64,000 nucleotides of DNA from Bifidobacterium simiiventris (GCF_019331715.1 NZ_JAHBBG010000006.1:1-64000); one strand, 5' to 3'; shown: positions 33,724 to 47,361, counted from the first letter of the stretch. Program-made: numbers and translations. The notes: generated by a model not told the origin, from the letters alone.

Positions 33724-34745
33724 AGGGCTTCGACTTTGACGACTTGCCTATCCGCTCCCACCGCGGTGATCTGCTTGCCGGAGTCCTTGGCCGGCACGTA
33801 GAGGGCGATGGTGTTAACATACGAGACCTTCATGGTGCTGGTGGCCGTGCCGTCGCCGAAGAGGGCGCGCTCGTCGTTGGAGGCGGGCTGCGATTCGCGG
33901 CCTTCGCCGGCTTGGCGGGTCCATTCGGAGTTGATCTGCGCGACGACGAGGTCGCCGCCGTCGACCGAACGCATGACGTAGATCGCACCGTCGACGGGGG
34001 TGAAGGTCTGCTGTTGGGTGCCGTTGTTGCGGGCCATGCCGTCGGCCACCTGCTTGGTGGTGGTGGCGAGGTTCTGGCGCAACTCGTCATCGGCCACGTT
34101 GGCCGCGTACTGGCTGTTCGAGCCGTTGGCGAGCACGTCGGCGTACTGTTTGACCGCATCCTGCGGGGTGGTCACGAGTCCGGAGTCGGTGGCGGTGCCC
34201 ATCGACGCGCCGATCTTCGGCACGGCGAAGCTGGGTAGCGTGGTGCCTTGGAATAGTCGTGCCATGCCCCACAGCTTGTAGTTCGACTGCGCGGATTCCT
34301 GCACCATGACGAGCAGTCGCTTGGACTGCTGGTCCTCGGTGGTGGTGGTGATGCTGAACACGGTACGCGGCCAGCCGGAGTCGGTGGGGATGACGGTCTG
34401 CGCGATCTCGGACGGAATGGTCGCATACTTGTCGACGGCGCTGTTGGACGCCTTGGCGATGGCGATGCGGCTCGAGTAGATGTCGAGCGCGGGGCCGGTG
34501 ACGCGCGCGTCGAGCCCGTCGGTACTCTTGGAGTCGCCCGCGGACTGGTAGGCGTCAAGGATGGCCTTACGGATGGCCTTCTCCTGCGCTTCGGTCAGGT
34601 CGGGCGTCGCCTTGACTCCGGCGGACGATTCGTCGGTCGTGCTACTGGCGGCCGGCTGCGGGATTTGGCCTTCGCATCCAGCAAGGGATATGGCCATGAC
34701 TGCGGACAGCGTCGCCGCGGCGAACGTTCTCAGCATCTTGCTCAT
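33720..34745 (-). CDS. Putative lipoprotein
   Basis: A 341-residue secreted protein with a lipoprotein signal peptide: MSKMLRTFAAATLSAVMAIS followed by the lipobox LAGC, so lipidation is expected at Cys24. The mature protein begins with a Ser/Thr-rich linker and then about 280 residues of mixed alpha/beta sequence with no motif I can name. It is expected at the outer face of the membrane. Its ATG overlaps the stop of the upstream membrane-protein gene by four bases, so the two are co-translated and probably act together. The stop codon lies in an intergenic repeat. Confidence 0.8.
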   Translation of the reverse strand: MSKMLRTFAAATLSAVMAISLAGCEGQIPQPAASSTTDESSAGVKATPDLTEAQEKAIRKAILDAYQSAGDSKSTDGLDARVTGPALDIYSSRIAIAKASNSAVDKYATIPSEIAQTVIPTDSGWPRTVFSITTTTEDQQSKRLLVMVQESAQSNYKLWGMARLFQGTTLPSFAVPKIGASMGTATDSGLVTTPQDAVKQYADVLANGSNSQYAANVADDELRQNLATTTKQVADGMARNNGTQQQTFTPVDGAIYVMRSVDGGDLVVAQINSEWTRQAGEGRESQPASNDERALFGDGTATSTMKVSYVNTIALYVPAKDSGKQITAVGADRQVVKVEAL

Positions 34746-36253
34746 TGTCGATCCACCTCCTCGCCGTCGTCGGCATCATCATTCGTCTCGTCGTGCGCAT
34801 CATCGTCGGCGTTGCCATCGTTCGCGACAGCGTTCGCATCGTCATCATCAGCCGGATCGTCACCGGTGCCATCGTTCGCGGTACTTGCTGCATCATCCTG
34901 CGCAACGCCAGCGTTCTCATTCGCATCGGAGCCCGTCTCGGCCGAGGCTCCGGCGGCAGTATCCGCACCGCCCACGTTCGCAGCGGCGCCCGACTCCTGC
35001 GCGAACCGTGCGAAGTATGCCTGCAGTTCCTCCGGCGTGATCACCGAGGTCGCGGCATCGTCGTCGGGTTGCGGAGTATCAGCCGTATCGTCGGTATCAA
35101 CAGGAGCATCCGACTTGGTCGCGGCATCGTCGACCATGGCGTTCCCATCATCGGCCGACGCCGGCTCCACATCCGACTCATGCGGCTCGAGATCGGACTT
35201 GGCAGCATCCGCACCGTGGGTCTGCGCGACCTCCGCCACAAGATTGCGCGACGACGGATCAACGATCGTCGGCTGGGACACGACCGTTTCGGAAGTCTCA
35301 GCCGTCTCGGCCGACGCGGACTCGACAACCGGCGCGATCGAACCGGTCTCCCCCGACCGATGCGACGCATGACGACGACGCCCATGCCGCGAACGGCCGG
35401 ACGACGGCGACTTCGGCTTGATCTTCGACCAGCTGCCGGCGATGGCCTCGCCGATGCTGACCTCCTCGGACTCGATCGCGGCGGCCGCACTGGCAACCAC
35501 CCGCTTGCGACGCTTGTGCGGCGGCATGGCAAACAGCGACGCGGTCAGCACCGCCATCACGGCCAACAGACCGCCCGCGAAATACAACGGAACCGCGAAA
35601 TCAGGCAACGTCTGACGCACCCAATGCAATGACACGGAAGCGCTGCCGGACTTCCCCAGATCGATCAGCGCCATCGTGGACGACGCACTGTCCACATCGG
35701 TTTTCATCGTCGCCGTGCCCTTGCCGCACTCGACCTGAGTCCACATGTCGGAGTCCTTGAACGCCACCTTGGCCGCATCCGACTGCCCCGACGCCTTGCC
35801 GGAGGACTTGGCCGACATAGCCTGCGTCGACAATCCGCTCCAGCTGCTCAAGCCGGTCACACGCACATACGGAGAACCCGACACCCAACCGTTGATGTCC
35901 TTGCCCGAGCCAAGCGCGATGCAGACCTCGTCACTCGCCGACGACGTGACCGTCAGCGTCGCCTGCCGGTCGACCAGAGGCAGCACGCCCGGATCGGTCA
36001 CGACATACTGCGAGCCGCCCGTCGACGCCGTGGCCGTAATCTGCCGGCTCGGCTTCCAGATCGTGGCATTCAGCAGTCCAAGCGCAAAACAGGTAACGGC
36101 CAGCAACCCGAGAAACGGCGTGACCAGGCCGCGCATGATCCACACGCGACGGGCCTCGGCCTTGGCACGATCCCGCTCGGACGCGTCGGAAGCGCCGGCT
36201 TTGCCACCCGCACCCTTCAGCTTAGATTCATGGTTGTTCACAGTCATAGCCAT
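34742..36253 (-). CDS. Membrane protein with a long acidic C-terminal tail
   Basis: A 503-residue protein of unknown function. A first membrane segment is at about residues 40-65 (GLVTPFLGLLAVTCFALGLLNAT). An extracytoplasmic beta-rich region follows (about 66-215), then a second segment (about 220-242, FAVPLYFAGGLLAVMAVLTASLF) and a basic KRRKR stop-transfer. The last 240 residues are low-complexity and rich in Asp/Ala/Glu, predicted disordered in the cytoplasm. ATG 36253 is the upstream start and ATG 36247 is an alternative. A TAGAAT box lies nine bases before the latter, so a near-leaderless transcript is possible. It is coupled to the downstream lipoprotein. Confidence 0.75.
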   Translation of the reverse strand: MAMTVNNHESKLKGAGGKAGASDASERDRAKAEARRVWIMRGLVTPFLGLLAVTCFALGLLNATIWKPSRQITATASTGGSQYVVTDPGVLPLVDRQATLTVTSSASDEVCIALGSGKDINGWVSGSPYVRVTGLSSWSGLSTQAMSAKSSGKASGQSDAAKVAFKDSDMWTQVECGKGTATMKTDVDSASSTMALIDLGKSGSASVSLHWVRQTLPDFAVPLYFAGGLLAVMAVLTASLFAMPPHKRRKRVVASAAAAIESEEVSIGEAIAGSWSKIKPKSPSSGRSRHGRRRHASHRSGETGSIAPVVESASAETAETSETVVSQPTIVDPSSRNLVAEVAQTHGADAAKSDLEPHESDVEPASADDGNAMVDDAATKSDAPVDTDDTADTPQPDDDAATSVITPEELQAYFARFAQESGAAANVGGADTAAGASAETGSDANENAGVAQDDAASTANDGTGDDPADDDDANAVANDGNADDDAHDETNDDADDGEEVDRQ

Positions 36254-36375
36254 CCCATTCTACAATCCCCCGCCTAATCCGCCCACAACGTATACGGAAA
36301 CGCACACGACGGACGCACAGCGCAGACAGGCGGTGGGAACGCGCATGATCAAGGATTGACGCTAGTGTTGAATCC

Positions 36376-37380
36376 ATGCTCAACAAGACCATTTCCCAGT
36401 ACCTGCGCACCGCGCTCGCCGGCGCGTGCGCGTTCGGTCTGTGCCTGACGCTCGCCGCATGCGGCGGCTCGTCGAACTCAAACGACACGAACGCGGGCAA
36501 GTCCACCGATTCGTCGTCCAAGTCCACCGACTCGTCCTCGTCATCCGACGACAAGTCCGCACTGAAGAAACTCAACCAACTTTCCGGCATCACGGCGACC
36601 GGCGAACTCGGCAAAAAACCGACGATCGCGCTGGCGAAGACGCCGATGACCGTGGAGGACGGCGCGTACGCCATCCTGCAGAAGGGCGACGGCAAGGCTG
36701 TCGAGGCCGGCGACCGCGTGTGCGTGCAGGGCATCGCGATCAACGCCAAGGACGGCTCCGAACTGATGGACACGTGGACGAAGAACACGCCGGACTGCTC
36801 GTGGGATCTGACTAGCAGCCAACTCAACGAGGCGTACAAGGAACTGTTCATCGGCCAGCAGATCAACGGCACGGTGGCGATCGGCGTGAACGATTCCAAC
36901 TCGTCGGGCACCTCGTACATCATGGCGCTCACGATCGTCTCGTCCGCGCCCGATCCGACCAAGGCGACCGGTGAGGAGGTCAAGGACGTGCCGTCCGACC
37001 TGCCGAAGGTGACGCGCGCCAAGGACGGCAAGCCGTCGATCGACATGAACGGCTACAAGGGTAGCGACAAGCTCGTCGTGCAGCCGCTGATCAAGGGCAC
37101 CGGCGCGAAGGTCGAGGAGAGCGGTTCGGTGAAGGTGCAGTACACCGGCTGGCTGCTCAACGGCAAGCAGTTCGATTCCTCGTGGGACAAGGGTGCGGCG
37201 GTCGACTTCGCGCTCAGCAACGTGATCAAGGGTTGGACGCAGGGCCTGGCCGGCCAGACCGTCGGCTCTCAGGTACTGCTCGTGGTGCCGCCGGATCTCG
37301 GCTACGGCTCGAGCGCGACCGGCTCGATTCCGGCGAACTCGACGCTGGTGTTCGTGGTCGACATCCTCGCCACGTACTGA
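36376..37380 (+). CDS. FKBP-type peptidyl-prolyl isomerase lipoprotein
   Basis: A 334-residue secreted lipoprotein. The signal peptide ends in the lipobox LAAC (Cys30), followed by a Ser/Asp-rich linker. Residues about 245-334 are a complete FKBP domain: VKVQYTGWLLNGKQFDSSWDKG, FALSNVIKGWTQGLAGQTVGS and LGYGSSATGSIPANSTLVFVVDIL. Residues about 100-195 look like a second, degenerate FKBP-like domain. It probably assists folding of secreted proteins at the membrane. No ribosome site is seen; TAGTGT lies seven bases before ATG 36376, so the transcript may be leaderless. Confidence 0.9.
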   Translation: MLNKTISQYLRTALAGACAFGLCLTLAACGGSSNSNDTNAGKSTDSSSKSTDSSSSSDDKSALKKLNQLSGITATGELGKKPTIALAKTPMTVEDGAYAILQKGDGKAVEAGDRVCVQGIAINAKDGSELMDTWTKNTPDCSWDLTSSQLNEAYKELFIGQQINGTVAIGVNDSNSSGTSYIMALTIVSSAPDPTKATGEEVKDVPSDLPKVTRAKDGKPSIDMNGYKGSDKLVVQPLIKGTGAKVEESGSVKVQYTGWLLNGKQFDSSWDKGAAVDFALSNVIKGWTQGLAGQTVGSQVLLVVPPDLGYGSSATGSIPANSTLVFVVDILATY

Positions 37381-37405
37381 TCGCGCGGAGCGACGCGAAC
37401 AATTG

Positions 37406-37440
37406 ACGGGTATCGGCTGTTAAATGCCGGTACCCGTTTT
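37406..37440 (+). terminator. FKBP gene terminator
   Basis: ACGGGTATCGGC (37406-37417) pairs with GCCGGTACCCGT (37426-37437) with one G-T pair, followed by TTTTTA. The T-run overlaps the stop codon of the convergent nucS gene. Confidence 0.85.
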
Positions 37441-38213
37441 TAGAACAAACGCAGCGAATCGTCCTCGACGCCGCGCATCTCGTCGTAGTCGAGGATGAGG
37501 CATTCGAAACCACGGTCCTGCGCGAGGACGCGGGCCTGCGGAGTGATGGTCTGCGCGGCGAAGATGCCGCGCACCGGGGACAGCAGCGGGTCGCGGTTGA
37601 GCAGTTCGCAGTAGCGTGTGAGCTGTTCGACGCCGTCGATGCCGCCGTGGCGCTTGATCTCGATCGCCACATGCATGCCGTTTGCGTCGGTGGCCATGAT
37701 GTCGACCGGTCCTATCGCGGTCGGATACTCGCGGCGCACGAGCTTCGCGCCCTCGCCGATGCGCGTGATCTGCTGCGCAAGGTAGCGCTGCAGATGGTCT
37801 TCCACGCCGTCCTTGATCAGTCCCGGATCCTCACCCAGATCGTATGATTCGTCGGAGTAGACGCGGTACAGCGCGACTTCGAGAATGTCGCTGGACTTGT
37901 CAGCGGAGACACGCAACGTCTTGATCGGCGTCAGTTCGGACGGGTCCTTGCCGACGACCGAATCGTCAGTAGTCGCTGCTGCGTCCGACACGGTCCCGGC
38001 AACGTCATCATCGTCGGTCGTGCTTCCCTGCGGCACGATCTCCTTGATCGTGCACGGCGCGGCCATCCAGTTGAGCGGTTTATACGAGCCCAGTTCGGAG
38101 AATATCAACAGACTGTTGTCGGCTTTGATCAGCAGCACGCGCTTGGCCGGCGGCAGCGAGGCCGTCAGACGGCCGGAGTATTCAGCGGAGCAGTCAGCAA
38201 CAATAATTCGCAC
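37440..38213 (-). CDS. nucS: NucS/EndoMS mismatch-specific endonuclease
   Basis: A 257-residue nuclease that makes double-strand cuts at mismatched bases and provides mismatch repair in Actinobacteria lacking MutS/MutL. The N-terminal DNA-binding domain starts RIIVADCSAEYSGRL. The C-terminal PD-(D/E)XK-type nuclease has Asp171 in GPVDIMATD and Glu185/Lys187 in VAIEIKRHGG, matching the archaeal EndoMS catalytic set in spacing. An acidic insertion of about 30 residues (about 63-92, with DDDD) lies between the domains, making it longer than most. GTG 38213 is preferred. A TACAGT box ends eight bases upstream, so it may be leaderless. Confidence 0.93.
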   Translation of the reverse strand: MRIIVADCSAEYSGRLTASLPPAKRVLLIKADNSLLIFSELGSYKPLNWMAAPCTIKEIVPQGSTTDDDDVAGTVSDAAATTDDSVVGKDPSELTPIKTLRVSADKSSDILEVALYRVYSDESYDLGEDPGLIKDGVEDHLQRYLAQQITRIGEGAKLVRREYPTAIGPVDIMATDANGMHVAIEIKRHGGIDGVEQLTRYCELLNRDPLLSPVRGIFAAQTITPQARVLAQDRGFECLILDYDEMRGVEDDSLRLF

Positions 38214-38355
38214 GTCGCAACACTGTAGCATGACGCGCGGGATGGCAACATCGGCCCGTTATGGTGCACGGCGCGATGGCCCTCGGACGAATGCCGCAAC
38301 AACAGCGATGATTCCGCGGCAAAAACCGGAGGAGACAGTCCCACGTAAAGCAGAA

Positions 38356-38387
38356 GGCCTCCCGCACAGCGCAGTGTGCGGGAGGCC
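38356..38387 (-). terminator. ATP synthase operon terminator
   Basis: Perfect 13-bp arms GGCCTCCCGCACA (38356-38368) and inverse (38375-38387) with a six-base loop, 22 bp after the atpC stop. On the minus strand it is followed by TTCTGCTTT. Confidence 0.8.
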
Positions 38388-38409
38388 AAAAGCGCGAGCC
38401 GAGCGAAAC

Positions 38410-38717
38410 TTACTCGGCGTCGGCGTTCGCACCGGAGGTGCGAACCACGTCGCGGCCACGTTCGACCGCAACGGTGAGCTTGTTCGAGTCGAAGGAGATG
38501 AATCCGTCAGCGACCTCGAACACGTGGCGCTCGCCGGCCGGGTCGACCACGGTGAGCGAACCGCCCTTGATGACGGTCAGCACCGGCTCGTGGTCGGCCA
38601 GAATGCCCATCTCGCCTTCGGAGGCGGGGATGGTCACCGACTTCGCCTCGCCGTGCCACACCGGGTGGTCAGCGGCGACGATATTCACCTGCATCAAGGT
38701 CTTTGAGGATCCAGCCA

Positions 38718-38718
<1 letters not shown>
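38410..38718 (-). CDS. atpC: ATP synthase F1 epsilon subunit
   Basis: A 102-residue subunit of the F1 central stalk. The beta-sandwich part reads MQVNIVAADHPVWHGEAKSVTIPASEGEMGILADHEPVLTVIKGG, a standard epsilon signature. The C-terminal helical hairpin found in many bacteria is essentially absent, so the protein is short, as in many Actinobacteria. The start ATG overlaps the atpD stop (TGATG). An in-frame GTG at 38721 is less likely. It is the last gene of the operon, followed by a terminator. Confidence 0.93.
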
Positions 38719-41136
<2,418 letters not shown>

Positions 41137-41139
41137 GAA

Positions 41140-42819
<1,680 letters not shown>

Positions 42820-42919
42820 GATCACTCCTTGTTGTTATTGGTAAATCTTGGGATCCCGTGCCGTCGCGGCGTGCCGGTTGGCTTGCCGTCCGTTGCGTGC
42901 GGGCGCGGGATATATGCCG

Positions 42920-43747
42920 TCAGGCGCTGGCCTGGACGGTGCGGTTCAGATGCTGGAGCTGTGCGACCACCGTGTTGTCGGTGACCTCGTCGCCCACCTG
43001 GATGCGCATGCCGCCGATCACGGACGGATCCACGACCGAGTTGATGTGCACCGGGCGGCCGACCTTCTTCGTGTAGATCGCGACCAGCTTCTTGACCTGT
43101 TCGATCTTGAGCGGCGTGGCGGTGGTCACGGTGACCATCGACTCGCCCATGTGGCGCGAGAACTTGTTGATCAGCCACTGCACGGTCTGCAGGTAGCGGC
43201 GGTTGCGCAGGTTGCAGGTCGCGTGCTCCGCCAGACGCTTGGTGACCTTGTTGAGGTCGCTGGAGCCGATCAGGCTGTTGAGCAGCTTGGTGCGGGCCTC
43301 GGCGGGCGCGCTGTCATCCGACAGCTCGGAGCGCAGGACCGGCATGCCGAGCAGCGCCGAATGCAGTTCGGCCAGCTCGACCGACACCTGCAGGGTGGCA
43401 CCGGTGGCGTCCGCGTAGTACATCATGCCGTCCACGCCGAAGTCCTCCACGGCGTTGGCGATGTCGGACACGCGGCTCCAACGGCGACCGACCAGATCGG
43501 TCATGATCTCCATCGTCATCGGGTGCGCCTGAGCACCGATCAGGGTGTTCAGTACGGCGACCTTGTCCGCCACCGGGCGCGACGGGTCGGTGAGCGCGCG
43601 TTCAAGCTGGACGTTGTGATCGAGCACGTTGGTGATCGAGAACAGCTCGTTCCCGATGCGCCATGCGTCCTCGCCGGAGTCGCGCAGCTTGGGTGCCAGC
43701 GAGTCACGAGAGACGCGATCGGCGATGCGCGATGCTTCTCCTCGCAT
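42920..43747 (-). CDS. atpH: ATP synthase delta subunit
   Basis: A 275-residue peripheral-stalk subunit, longer than the roughly 180 residues of E. coli delta, as usual in bifidobacteria. The N-terminal helical bundle and the C-terminal motif RPVHINSVVDPSVIGGMRIQVGDEVTDNTV are conserved. It connects the b subunits to the top of F1. ATG 43747 follows AAGGGAGGTGACC. It is the fourth gene in the operon, between atpF and atpA. Confidence 0.95.
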   Translation of the reverse strand: MRGEASRIADRVSRDSLAPKLRDSGEDAWRIGNELFSITNVLDHNVQLERALTDPSRPVADKVAVLNTLIGAQAHPMTMEIMTDLVGRRWSRVSDIANAVEDFGVDGMMYYADATGATLQVSVELAELHSALLGMPVLRSELSDDSAPAEARTKLLNSLIGSSDLNKVTKRLAEHATCNLRNRRYLQTVQWLINKFSRHMGESMVTVTTATPLKIEQVKKLVAIYTKKVGRPVHINSVVDPSVIGGMRIQVGDEVTDNTVVAQLQHLNRTVQASA

Positions 43748-43805
43748 TGGTCACCTCCCTTTCCTTGACGTTTGCGTTGTAGTCTTGACAGTCACTGCCA
43801 GACGG

Positions 43806-44330
43806 TCACTTCTTGTCGGAGTCCATCTCGTCGAGCATGTTGTCGATCATGCTCGACTGCACGTCCGCGTCCTCGAGCTTGGAGCCGAGGATCTTGCCCG
43901 CGAGGGCAGCGGCGAGCGTGCCGACTTCGCCCTTGAGGCTGACCATCGCCTGACGGTGCTGCGACTCGATGGAGCGCTGCGCGTTGGCGGTGATCTGCGC
44001 CGCGTCGGATTCGGCGCGGGAGCGGGCGTCTGCGATGATGTGCGAGGCTTCGGCGCGGGCGTCGTCGCGGATCTTGGAGGCTTCCACGCGGGCGTTGCTC
44101 AGCTGGGCCTCATACTTGGCCTTCGCCTCGTCAGCGTCCTTCTTGGCCTGTTCGGCCTTGGCGATGTTGCCTTCGATCTTTGCCGCACGCTCGTCGAAGA
44201 TCGCATTGAACTTCGGCAGGAAGAACTTGTAGAAGAACAGCGCAACGATGACAAGGATGATCAGGGACCACACAATGTCATAGGTCTCGGGGATGAACAG
44301 ATCGATTCCGCCTTCTGCCAGTGTCATCAT
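43806..44330 (-). CDS. atpF: ATP synthase Fo b subunit
   Basis: A 174-residue peripheral-stalk subunit. One N-terminal membrane helix (residues about 16-36, DIVWSLIILVIVALFFYKFFL) is followed by a long charged coiled coil. KFNAIFDERAAKIEGNIAKAEQAKKDADEAKAKYEAQL is typical. ATG 44330 lies five bases after GGAGG; a second ATG follows at once (44327). It dimerises and bridges a and delta subunits. Confidence 0.97.
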   Translation of the reverse strand: MMTLAEGGIDLFIPETYDIVWSLIILVIVALFFYKFFLPKFNAIFDERAAKIEGNIAKAEQAKKDADEAKAKYEAQLSNARVEASKIRDDARAEASHIIADARSRAESDAAQITANAQRSIESQHRQAMVSLKGEVGTLAAALAGKILGSKLEDADVQSSMIDNMLDEMDSDKK

Positions 44331-44386
44331 GAAGCCCTCCTTTCATTGTTGGACATGAAATCGTTGTTTCGTGCGTCGGACGATCG

Positions 44387-44698
<312 letters not shown>

Positions 44699-44755
44699 TT
44701 ACGTTGCGGAACGTGCGGGGACGGGGAGTTGCGCCGTGCGCGGATGACCGCTGGC

Positions 44756-45568
44756 TCACTCCTCCGGGAAGCTCAGGTTGATGTACACGGTCGACAGGAT
44801 CGCGAACACGTAGGCCTGCAGGAACGCGACGAACGCCTCGAAGCAGGTCATCGCGAAGCCGCCCGCGAACCACAGCGCGCCCACCGGGACGCCCTGCAGC
44901 TTGTTGACCGCGTCGACCATCCAGTACTGCGCGAACGCTAGGCAGGTGGCGACCATGAGGTGGCCGGAGACCATGTTCGCGAAAAGTCGGATCGTCAGCG
45001 AGGCCGGACGAATGACGAGCAGCTCAAGGATGTTGATCGGCGCGAGCAGGATGTAGACCGGCCACGGCACGCCCGGCGTGAACAGCTCATGGCGCAGGTA
45101 GTGGCCGAGGCCCTGCGATCGGGCGGCGGCGATCCAGTATTGGATCATCGTCCACAGTGCGAACACGAGCGGCATGACGACGGTCGCGGTGGCGGCCATG
45201 TTCATGCCCGGAATGATGCCGCACAGGTTGAACACGAAGATCGTGAAGAACAGCGTGGTGATCATCGGCACGTAGCGCTTGCCGCGGGTCTCGCCCATGA
45301 TGTCGTAGACGATCTTGTCGCGCACGAAGTCGAGACCCATCTCGACGACGCCCTGCCAGCGGCCGGGGATCAGCTTGGCGCGGCTGGCGGTGACGCCCAG
45401 CACGAGCAGCAGCACGATCGTGGCGACGATGCGGATAAGAATGATGCGATTGATCGCGAACGGAGTGCCCTGGAACAGGATCTCCGGAGGAAGGAAGTCA
45501 TCGACCGACGGAAGATGCGCGCCAGTCTCGGCTGCCAACAGCATGCCTGTGCCGAATGAACCGACCAT
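44756..45568 (-). CDS. atpB: ATP synthase Fo a subunit
   Basis: A 270-residue membrane subunit forming the proton half-channels. The essential arginine lies in the helix PASLTIRLFANMVSGHLMV. About five to six membrane helices are predicted. ATG 45568 is preferred, as AGGAGG lies seven bases upstream; the in-frame GTG at 45574 sits almost on that site. It is the first gene of the operon. No atpI gene is found in the 507-bp upstream gap. Confidence 0.97.
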   Translation of the reverse strand: MVGSFGTGMLLAAETGAHLPSVDDFLPPEILFQGTPFAINRIILIRIVATIVLLLVLGVTASRAKLIPGRWQGVVEMGLDFVRDKIVYDIMGETRGKRYVPMITTLFFTIFVFNLCGIIPGMNMAATATVVMPLVFALWTMIQYWIAAARSQGLGHYLRHELFTPGVPWPVYILLAPINILELLVIRPASLTIRLFANMVSGHLMVATCLAFAQYWMVDAVNKLQGVPVGALWFAGGFAMTCFEAFVAFLQAYVFAILSTVYINLSFPEE

Positions 45569-45975
45569 AATCACGCCTCCTGCTTCTTGTTTCCGGTGTC
45601 AGTTTAGCCCAAGGGGTAGGGCGAATGTGACATGCCGGTTACTTCCGTCTCCCCGGTTCAGGGTCCGCGCGGCGTGGCTTGGAGTCGACGTCGTGCATTC
45701 GACTCCGAATGGCTGAGAAGTGATTATTAGCCCGCGTTCGGACAAAGTCAAGCAGCGGCGGAACCGCGCCGTTCCGTCGGCGTTTTGCATGATTCGCGCG
45801 TTTAGACGATCTGTCAACAATTGTTGTGTTATCGCTCACAGTCACATCCGCACTGTGACATTCTCGACGTTCGTTTTTCGGATATCGCTCCGTCCACGTT
45901 GTGGACATCCCGCCTCTGGCGACGCTGTCGAAACATCCTCTGCGGCAAAGCGATTCCGTCCCACTCAAACTCCGC

Positions 45976-46013
45976 CTCCCCTCTCAGGGGAGGGTGCCCG
46001 GCATAAGCCGGGC
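45976..46013. repeat. Paired hairpins in the atpB-metA gap
   Basis: CTCCCCT/AGGGGAG (45976-45982, 45986-45992) and GCCCGGC/GCCGGGC (45996-46002, 46007-46013) form two adjacent hairpins just after the metA stop on the minus strand. The gap 45569-46075 otherwise holds the atp promoter region and no gene that I can support. Confidence 0.5.
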
Positions 46014-46075
46014 GGGTGGGGTACGCGGCCATCAGGCCGCCAATCAACAACGCGGTCGCAGACCGTCGTCCACCA

Positions 46076-47110
46076 TCAGCCTTCGATCACGCCGTAGCCG
46101 TCGTGCGCGAACGGCGCGAAACCGTCCCGGCGCGGACTCCCCGGCTCGTGACGAATCGAACGGTCCGTACCCAGCCGCTTCTCCTTGCGCAACTGCGGCA
46201 CCTCGGTCAGATCGTACGGCGTCGTCTGATACACCCAGTTCAGCCAATTGCGCCACAGCAGGTTGCCGTGCGCGCGCCAGCTGAACAGGGGCTCCAGCTG
46301 CGGATCGTCATGCGGGAAGTAGTTCTTCGGGAACGGCACGTTCGTCAGGCCCTTGGCCATGTCGCGCTCATACTCCTCCGCGAGCGTGTACTTGCCGTAC
46401 TCCCAATGGCCGAGCGCGAACACCTCCGAGAAATCGCGCGTAGCGATCAGCCCCGGACCGGACTGCGGCCCCCACGTGAGCACCTGCAGGTCGTGGTTCG
46501 CGGCCACATCGTCCTCGTTCACGCCGGCGAGTCGCGAGTGCGGCTGCAGCGCGATCTCGTCGAATCCGTTCGTCAGGAAGCAGTACTCGTCCTGCAGATA
46601 CTGCGGAAACACGCCGAAGATCTTCTCGGGATAGTCGACCTTGCGCACGCCGTAGCGGTAATTGAGCGCGCCCATCGCGCCCCAGCACAGGTACATGGTC
46701 GAGAACACGTGCGTCGAGGCCCAGTCGAGGATCGACTTGAACTCGTCCCAGTAATCGACCTGCTCGAACGGCATATGTTCGACCGGCGCGCCGGTGACGA
46801 CGAAACCGTCGTAATAGTTGTCCTTGAACGCATCGAGCGTCTCGTAGAACTTGAGCAGGTGGTCGGCGGAGACGTGCGTGGCCTCGTGCGTGGAGGTCTT
46901 CATAAAGTCGATCTCCACCTGCAGCGGGGATTTCGAGATGAGGCGCAGCAACTGTGTCTCCGTCTCGATCTTCTTGGGCATGAGGTTCAGGATCACCAGT
47001 TTGAGCGGACGCACGCGCTGGCGCTCCGCTTCGGGCTTCTCGAGCGCGAAGATGCGTTCCGAATCGAGGATGGCACGGGCCGGCAGGCCACTGGGGATCT
47101 TGATAGGCAT
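46076..47110 (-). CDS. metA: Homoserine O-acetyltransferase (MetA family)
   Basis: A 344-residue enzyme that acylates homoserine at the first step of methionine synthesis. Canonical residues appear at canonical positions: Cys142 nucleophile (MYLCWGA), and His235 and Glu237 (LGHWEYGKY). Residue 111 is Glu (TGAPVEHMPF). In this family Glu111 goes with acetyl-CoA and Gly with succinyl-CoA, so it is probably an acetyltransferase despite the usual MetA name. The last 35 residues form a basic tail. ATG 47110 has no ribosome site. CATAAT lies seven bases upstream, so the gene may be leaderless. Confidence 0.95.
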   Translation of the reverse strand: MPIKIPSGLPARAILDSERIFALEKPEAERQRVRPLKLVILNLMPKKIETETQLLRLISKSPLQVEIDFMKTSTHEATHVSADHLLKFYETLDAFKDNYYDGFVVTGAPVEHMPFEQVDYWDEFKSILDWASTHVFSTMYLCWGAMGALNYRYGVRKVDYPEKIFGVFPQYLQDEYCFLTNGFDEIALQPHSRLAGVNEDDVAANHDLQVLTWGPQSGPGLIATRDFSEVFALGHWEYGKYTLAEEYERDMAKGLTNVPFPKNYFPHDDPQLEPLFSWRAHGNLLWRNWLNWVYQTTPYDLTEVPQLRKEKRLGTDRSIRHEPGSPRRDGFAPFAHDGYGVIEG

Positions 47111-47224
47111 GGCATCTATTATGGCAACATGCCGACGACGGGACGCCACGTGGGTTATCGGTTGCGCTTATGGCGGGCTATCGGGGCGCGGGTTCCTCTG
47201 CGGTTTCTGGCGCGACACGCCGAT

Positions 47225-47252
47225 TTGACATCTGACCGGTTGCCGGTATCTT
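47225..47252 (+). promoter_or_regulatory. Initiator tRNA promoter
   Basis: TTGACA (47225-47230), a 16-bp spacer and TATCTT (47247-47252) lie 27 bp upstream of the tRNA. The preceding CACGCCGATTTG and the GTATCTTAG at the end are shared with the promoter of the tRNA-Lys fragment at 52804-52843. Confidence 0.8.
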
Positions 47253-47279
47253 AGATAGAGCTGTCGCAAGACAAGCCGA

Positions 47280-47356
47280 CGCGGGGTGGAGCAGCTCGGT
47301 AGCTCGCTGGGCTCATAACCCAGAGGTCCATGGTTCAAATCCATGCCCCGCTACCA
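47280..47356 (+). tRNA. Initiator tRNA-fMet (anticodon CAT)
   Basis: A 77-nt cloverleaf with CCA encoded. Position 1 is C facing T72, so the first pair is unpaired, as required for an initiator. The anticodon stem ends in three G-C pairs (GGG/CCC) around CTCATAA. The acceptor end CCCCGCTACCA is typical of Actinobacteria. Confidence 0.97.
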
Positions 47357-47361
47357 ACACG

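Noticed and set aside
45569..46075. atpI or other small gene upstream of atpB
   Set aside because: No hydrophobic frame with a ribosome site was found; the region holds a promoter area and hairpins only.
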